Of a stretch of DNA of 63,836 nucleotides, positions 60,042 through 63,836 are shown one piece after another. The number at the start of each line of letters is the position of its first letter. Within the stretch, counting starts at the first letter, position 1. The notes below the pieces were generated by a model. The model saw only the letters and a program-made list of their open reading frames with translations, was not told the origin of the DNA and made no database searches. The DNA lies in contig DAOUJY010000094.1 of the NCBI GenBank assembly GCA_034421995.1, positions 1 through 63,836 of the forward strand. Reading direction: 5' to 3'. The position numbers and the translations under genes are program-made. This DNA comes from Bin87 sp034421995 (lineage in GTDB: Bacteria; Chloroflexota; Dehalococcoidia; Lucifugimonadales; UBA3495).

Positions 60042-61292
60042 ATGACAGCCGAAAACGACGCTGACATCCGCCTGCAGCCACTGCCCCTGGAAGGGCTGCG
60101 CGTCCTCGACGCGACACATATCGTTGCCGGGCCATTTTGCGCCATGATCCTGGCGGACATGGGCGCTGAGGTCATAAAGATCGAACGCCCCGGCAGCGGA
60201 GACCGCGCTCGCGCCAACGATCCGTTCGTTGACGGCCCCGACGGGACTAAGGTGAGCGCGCGCTACCTGGGAGTCAACCGCAACAAAATGAGCGTGTCCC
60301 TGGATCTCCGCGACCCGGTTGGCAAGAAGGCATTCGAGAATATGGTGCGCGTTTCCGATGTCCTGCTGGACAACTGGGGTCCCGGCGCGATGGAGCGGCT
60401 GGGTTTCGGCTACTCCCGATTGAGCGAAATCAACCCGGGGCTGGTGTACGCCAGCATCAGCGGCTACGGCGACAGCGAAGGGCTGCGCGGGCCGTATTCC
60501 AACTGGCCGGCGAACAACCCGTGTGTGCAGGGCATGGGCGGATGGATGGTCATGACCGGCGCTCCCGAGAGCGGACCGCAGATGGTCGGGGACAACGTGG
60601 GCGATTCCGTGCCCGGCGTCTGGACGGCGCTGGGCGTGATGCTGGCCCTGGAATCGCGGCGCAAGACCGGGAAAGGCCAGCACGTGGACATGTCCATGTA
60701 CGACTGCATGGTAGCCCATACCACCAGCAGCATGCCGCTGTTTCAGTCCACCGGCCAGGTCACCACCACGGCCAGGGAGAATATGTTTTCCGCGCAGCTC
60801 ACCCTGCGGGCGTCCGACGGCTACGTGGTGTTGGCCGGCGCCGGCGACGCCGACGACAAATGGCGCGCCATGTGGAACCTCATCGGCCGCCCTGAGCTGG
60901 GGGAAGATCCCCGCTACCTGGGGCGAGGCGTGACCGGGCCGTTCTTTTTCAGCCACATCGTGCCGGCCATTGAGGAATGGTCGCAGCACATGCCCAAGCG
61001 GGAGTTGAATCAGCATTTGCTGGACTGTGGCTTTTCCATGGGCATCGTGCAGGACGCCGCCGATCTGGATAGCTGTCCGCATCTGAAAACACGCAAGATG
61101 TTCATGGACAGCGGCGACACCTACGGCCGGCCATTCCGCACAGTCAACACGCCGGTTCAACTCACGGGATGCGTGGACACGCCGGCCAACCCGCCGCCCC
61201 TGCTGGGGCAGCACAACCGCGACATTCTCTGCACCATCGGCGGGCTGACCCCCGAGGAATTGGCCCAACTGGAGGCAGAGGGGAAGGCTTAG
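60042..61292 (+). CDS. Class-III CoA-transferase (CaiB/BaiF family)
   Basis: About 416 residues. The N-terminus reads LEGLRVLDATHIVAGPFCAMILADMGAEVIKIERPGSGD, the family hallmark. The catalytic Asp is expected in VGDNVGDSVPGVWTALGV, followed by RRKTGKGQHVDMSMYDCMV. It moves CoA between a donor acyl-CoA and an acid such as carnitine, a bile acid, oxalate or an aromatic acid. I prefer ATG 60042, with GGAG 6 bases upstream; ATG 59991 would add 17 residues and has no ribosome site. Substrate unknown. Confidence 0.92.
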   Translation: MTAENDADIRLQPLPLEGLRVLDATHIVAGPFCAMILADMGAEVIKIERPGSGDRARANDPFVDGPDGTKVSARYLGVNRNKMSVSLDLRDPVGKKAFENMVRVSDVLLDNWGPGAMERLGFGYSRLSEINPGLVYASISGYGDSEGLRGPYSNWPANNPCVQGMGGWMVMTGAPESGPQMVGDNVGDSVPGVWTALGVMLALESRRKTGKGQHVDMSMYDCMVAHTTSSMPLFQSTGQVTTTARENMFSAQLTLRASDGYVVLAGAGDADDKWRAMWNLIGRPELGEDPRYLGRGVTGPFFFSHIVPAIEEWSQHMPKRELNQHLLDCGFSMGIVQDAADLDSCPHLKTRKMFMDSGDTYGRPFRTVNTPVQLTGCVDTPANPPPLLGQHNRDILCTIGGLTPEELAQLEAEGKA

Positions 61293-61383
61293 GGCCAACG
61301 TGCGGTAAGCAAGCAGCCGCCAGTGTTACAATCCCGCAAGAACGACGATCCAGCCGCAGCAATCCACGGAGCTTCCCAACGCC

Positions 61384-62637
61384 ATGCCAACTTTCCAAGC
61401 CCCTCGGGGCACCGCTGACCGTCTTCCCGCTGACCAGAAATATTGGTGCTACATCGAATCCCATGCCACCGACGTGGCCCGGCGCTTTGGCTACGGTCGG
61501 ATTGACAGCCCGATGTTCGAAGACGCGGGGCTATTCGTACGCGGCGTCGGTGAAGGCACCGACATCGTGGAAAAGGAGATGTATGTCTTCGAGGATCGCG
61601 GCGGCGATATGCTTACGCTGCGGGCCGAAGGCACCGCCCCGGTTTGTCGCGCCTACCTGGAGCACGGGATGCATAACCAGGCCCAACCGGTGCGGATGTA
61701 CTACATCTGCCCGGTGTTTCGCTATGAGCGCCCCCAGGCCGGCCGATTTCGCCAACATCACCAGTTCGGCGTGGAGGCCATTGGCGACGGCGACCCTTCG
61801 GTGGATGCCGAGGTGATTGAACTGGCATGGACGTTGATGCACGACATCGGGCTGTCGGACATCACCTTGGTCACCAACAGCATTGGCGACGGCCAGTGTC
61901 GCCCCGAATACATCGCGGCGTTGAAATCCTATTACGAACGCCAGACTGCCCACCTCTGCCCCGATTGCCGGCAACGTCTGGAACGCAATCCCTTGCGGTT
62001 GCTGGACTGTAAAGTTGAAACCTGTCGTGCGTTGGGTGAAGAGGCACCCAAATCGGCGGAATGTCTTTGCGCCGATTGCCAGACCCACTGGGATAAGGTC
62101 CAGTCGTATCTGGACGCCGCCGGCATCCCGAACCGCGTCGATCACCGGCTGGTGCGGGGCCTTGATTACTACACGCGCACCGTCTTTGAAATCCAGCCGG
62201 CCGTAGAAGGCGCCCAGTCCACCATCTGCGGCGGCGGACGCTACGACGGCCTCATCGAGCAGCTGGGAGGCCGGCACACGCCGGGCATCGGGTTCGGCAG
62301 CGGTATCGAGCGGTTGGCATTGAACTTGCGCCGCGGCGATGCGCCGGTGCCCGACGAGCCGTATCCCCAATACCTGATTGCCACCATCGGCGAGCCCGCT
62401 AGAGTGGAGGGGGTCCGTTTGGCCCGACGGATGCGGAATGCCGGCATCGGCGCGATTCTGGCCAACGGTGGCCGGGCCCTGCGGGGACAGATGCGCCAGG
62501 CCAATGCCCTGGGAGTGTCGGCCGCCCTTATCATTGGAGACGACGAAGTACGCGACGGTACGGTGATGGTGCGGGACCTACAGACATCGAGCCAACAAAG
62601 TCTCAGCATTGAGGTTTTCCTGCAAGACGCCGTGTAG
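61384..62637 (+). CDS. hisS: Histidyl-tRNA synthetase
   Basis: The 417-residue class-II synthetase charges tRNA-His. It starts with FQAPRGTADRLP, motif 2 is in FRYERPQAGRFRQHHQFG, and histidine-specific signatures are LVRGLDYYTRTVFEI and GGGRYDGLIEQLGG. Motif 3 is GIGFGSGIERLAL. A Cys-rich insertion (LCPDCRQRLERNP ... CLCADC) lies in the mid-region, as in many bacterial HisRS. The anticodon-binding domain is complete. The stop codon is 18 bases before the insertion sequence. Confidence 0.97.
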   Translation: MPTFQAPRGTADRLPADQKYWCYIESHATDVARRFGYGRIDSPMFEDAGLFVRGVGEGTDIVEKEMYVFEDRGGDMLTLRAEGTAPVCRAYLEHGMHNQAQPVRMYYICPVFRYERPQAGRFRQHHQFGVEAIGDGDPSVDAEVIELAWTLMHDIGLSDITLVTNSIGDGQCRPEYIAALKSYYERQTAHLCPDCRQRLERNPLRLLDCKVETCRALGEEAPKSAECLCADCQTHWDKVQSYLDAAGIPNRVDHRLVRGLDYYTRTVFEIQPAVEGAQSTICGGGRYDGLIEQLGGRHTPGIGFGSGIERLALNLRRGDAPVPDEPYPQYLIATIGEPARVEGVRLARRMRNAGIGAILANGGRALRGQMRQANALGVSAALIIGDDEVRDGTVMVRDLQTSSQQSLSIEVFLQDAV

Positions 62638-62655
62638 TCGCGGTAGCGTTCCGTT

Positions 62656-63705
62656 TTAGGTGGTTTGGTTGATCAACCCGCGTTTTTGGAGCAGCGCCAG
62701 CAGGTTGTGAGGCGACCATACCGTGCCCATCTTTTCCCGACGCCGGTACTCCCGATTCTGCCGTTCCAACCGTGTCGTGGTCTTGTACCACCACTCTCCC
62801 GTTGCCCAATGTCGCCGCCCTTTCGACAGAGCCTTATCACACCAGTACCGGGCCCGACCTTCCGTCAGCCCCACAATCCTTTGGGCCCAGCCAACGGCCT
62901 GCGCCAGGTTCTCCGACGCCAGCAGTTGCCGAGCCTCCCGCCAACCGTCCCAGCCCAGGTTCCGCCGGTATTCCCGCAGTAGATGAAACTGGCATAGTTG
63001 GTGGGGCGCCTTGCTCCCATAGACCAGCGCAATGCCTTCCGCAATGGCCCGGTCACCATCGCTTACCAGAGCCTGCCCCGTATCGATACGGGGTGAACCG
63101 GCGCCGTCGCCCCCTGCAGCCAGGCACAGTCAATCACTTCGCCCCAGTTGGAGAAGGACCCCAACGCCACGCCGTTTTCATCCCGAACCACCTTCATTTC
63201 TACTCGGCCCGCCCGTGTGCGCGTCCACAGGCCGTCCAGCTCCAACACTCGGCCCCGCAACTCCGGCAATCGCAACGGCGTCCGCCGCAGCCAACAGCAG
63301 AGACTGCTCTTCACCGCGCCCACCCGACCGCTGGCCGCCCCGTAACTCAACCCCAGACCAGCCAGTTTCAGCGCGGTATCGGCAGTTTTTTGAGTACCGG
63401 CGATAACGCTCTTCGTCCCCCAGCGACTCCATCCCGCTGCTCATGCGCCGGCATTCCCCGCACCGGAACACCGGTATCTGCAACTCCACCTCACTGTAGC
63501 CGGTCATGATGGAGCGGTGGTAACGATGGCGCCGGTGCATCGCCAACCCGCAGTCGGAACAATGGGCCCGGTAGACGTCCAGGGCCGCTTGCAACGACGC
63601 TTGCAAACGAGCCGGAATTTCCCGCTCCGTCTCGGTTTCCAATTGGTACAACAACCCCATGACGGCGCCCCTTTCCCATCCCCTCTGAACCAGCCTGCTG
63701 ACCAC
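62656..63705 (-). pseudogene. Frameshifted DDE transposase
   Basis: Three frames join into one protein of about 350 residues. The first part (from 63705) has a Cys motif (HCSDCGLAMHRRHRYH ... FRCGECRRM). At an A6 run (minus strand, about 63394-63399) the frame must move by +1; with five A it would read YRRYSKTADTALKLAG. The second part has the acidic LELDGLWTRTRAG. A further frameshift lies around the 18-base palindrome at 63074-63091. The third part has ALVSDGDRAIAEGI and a C-terminal RLERQNREYRRREKMG, giving the DDE-type Asp and Glu. It is inactive unless transcription slips at both sites. Confidence 0.8.
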
Positions 63706-63727
63706 ATCCTACAACCACACCACCTAA
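62656..63727 (-). mobile_element. Degraded insertion sequence with 16-bp terminal inverted repeats
   Basis: The left end TTAGGTGGTTTGGTTG (62656-62671) and right end CAACCACACCACCTAA (63712-63727) are inverted repeats matching at 15 of 16 positions. Between them lies one broken transposase gene on the minus strand, whose stop codon is inside the left repeat. Length is 1072 bases. The eight bases flanking each side (GTTCCGTT and GCTGGACT) do not match, so no target duplication is visible. The family looks like the IS256/Mutator group with a Cys-rich N-terminus. Confidence 0.75.
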
Positions 63728-63836
63728 GCTGGACTTTGTACAAAAACTAGAAAAGTAGGAAAGGCCGGGTAAGCTGGGTTGACCCCACATCTCACTGTAG
63801 GTTGACCTGTGCTTACCCTGCCGGATGCCATTGTAA
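63728..63836. other. Window end, no gene seen
   Basis: About 110 bases after the insertion sequence. I see no supported coding sequence; it may be the start of an upstream regulatory region of a gene beyond the window. Confidence 0.5.

Noticed and set aside
59550..61298. A 582-codon open frame on the minus strand
   Set aside because: Opposite the CoA-transferase and running into repeats; composition is not protein-like.
63388..63402. Programmed -1 frameshift at A AAA AAC in the transposase
   Set aside because: The zero frame does read UCA AAA AAC, but the -1 frame meets TGA within six codons; the frame needed is +1, so classical -1 shifting does not explain it.

Overview
This is a high-G+C stretch of bacterial chromosome, densely packed with short operons on both strands. 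The content suggests a Chloroflexota bacterium of the SAR202/Dehalococcoidia type. That is an inference from the mix of luciferase-like (LLM/F420-type) oxidoreductases, a CaiB-type CoA-transferase, a molybdenum hydroxylase, copper amine oxidase, P450, duplicated peptide ABC systems, several Uma2-type nucleases and many short palindromic repeats; no rRNA is present to confirm it. Housekeeping genes (ileS, mutM, gatB, secG, trmD, hisS, thiD, speD, speE, cysteine desulfurase) show that this is core chromosome, not a plasmid or phage.

Layout. 1-470: one copy of a long dispersed repeat. 0.5-4.3 kb: gentisate-dioxygenase-like bicupin, PepC-type peptidase, cysteine desulfurase. 4.8-12.5 kb: TPR protein, then on the minus strand a PEP-carboxykinase-like protein, malate synthase, two Uma2 proteins and a 5'-3' exonuclease. 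12.7-17.1 kb: cytochrome P450, TPQ copper amine oxidase and a hydrolase with a Cys nucleophile. 17.2-27.7 kb: a minus-strand peptide-transport operon with two complete SBP-OppB-OppC units but only one OppD/OppF ATPase pair. 28-37.8 kb: LLM oxidoreductase, GYD protein, thiD, ileS, mutM, MFS transporter and a three-domain fusion (DapA-like aldolase + MfnB-like furan synthase + TusA-like domain). 37.9-44.7 kb: two nuclease-fold proteins, a three-subunit molybdenum hydroxylase and an MFS transporter. 44.7-52.5 kb: gatB, secG, a SAM hydroxide adenosyltransferase, an amidohydrolase, trmD, a thioesterase and the polyamine genes speD/speE. 52.8-58.8 kb: a UGSC selenoprotein with an in-frame TGA and its probable partner, a PD-(D/E)XK protein, a PuuE-like deacetylase, a double VOC protein and a second LLM oxidoreductase. 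58.8-60.0 kb: a repeat-rich non-coding block with the second copy of the long repeat. 60-63.8 kb: CoA-transferase, hisS and a degraded insertion sequence.

How the genes fit together. Malate synthase and the PEPCK-like protein would form an anaplerotic/gluconeogenic branch (glyoxylate + acetyl-CoA to malate, then oxaloacetate to PEP), although isocitrate lyase is not in the window. The peptide importers, PepC peptidase, copper amine oxidase and allantoinase-like deacetylase suggest use of organic nitrogen. The bicupin, P450, LLM enzymes, molybdenum hydroxylase, amidohydrolase and CoA-transferase suggest oxidative breakdown of dissolved organic matter.

The two most notable items are the selenoprotein at 52778-53341 (Sec at TGA 53093-53095, with a candidate bacterial SECIS directly after it) and the DapA-MfnB-TusA fusion at 35694-37808. 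Several families of palindromic repeats sit at gene borders, some overlapping stop codons and some directly before start codons.
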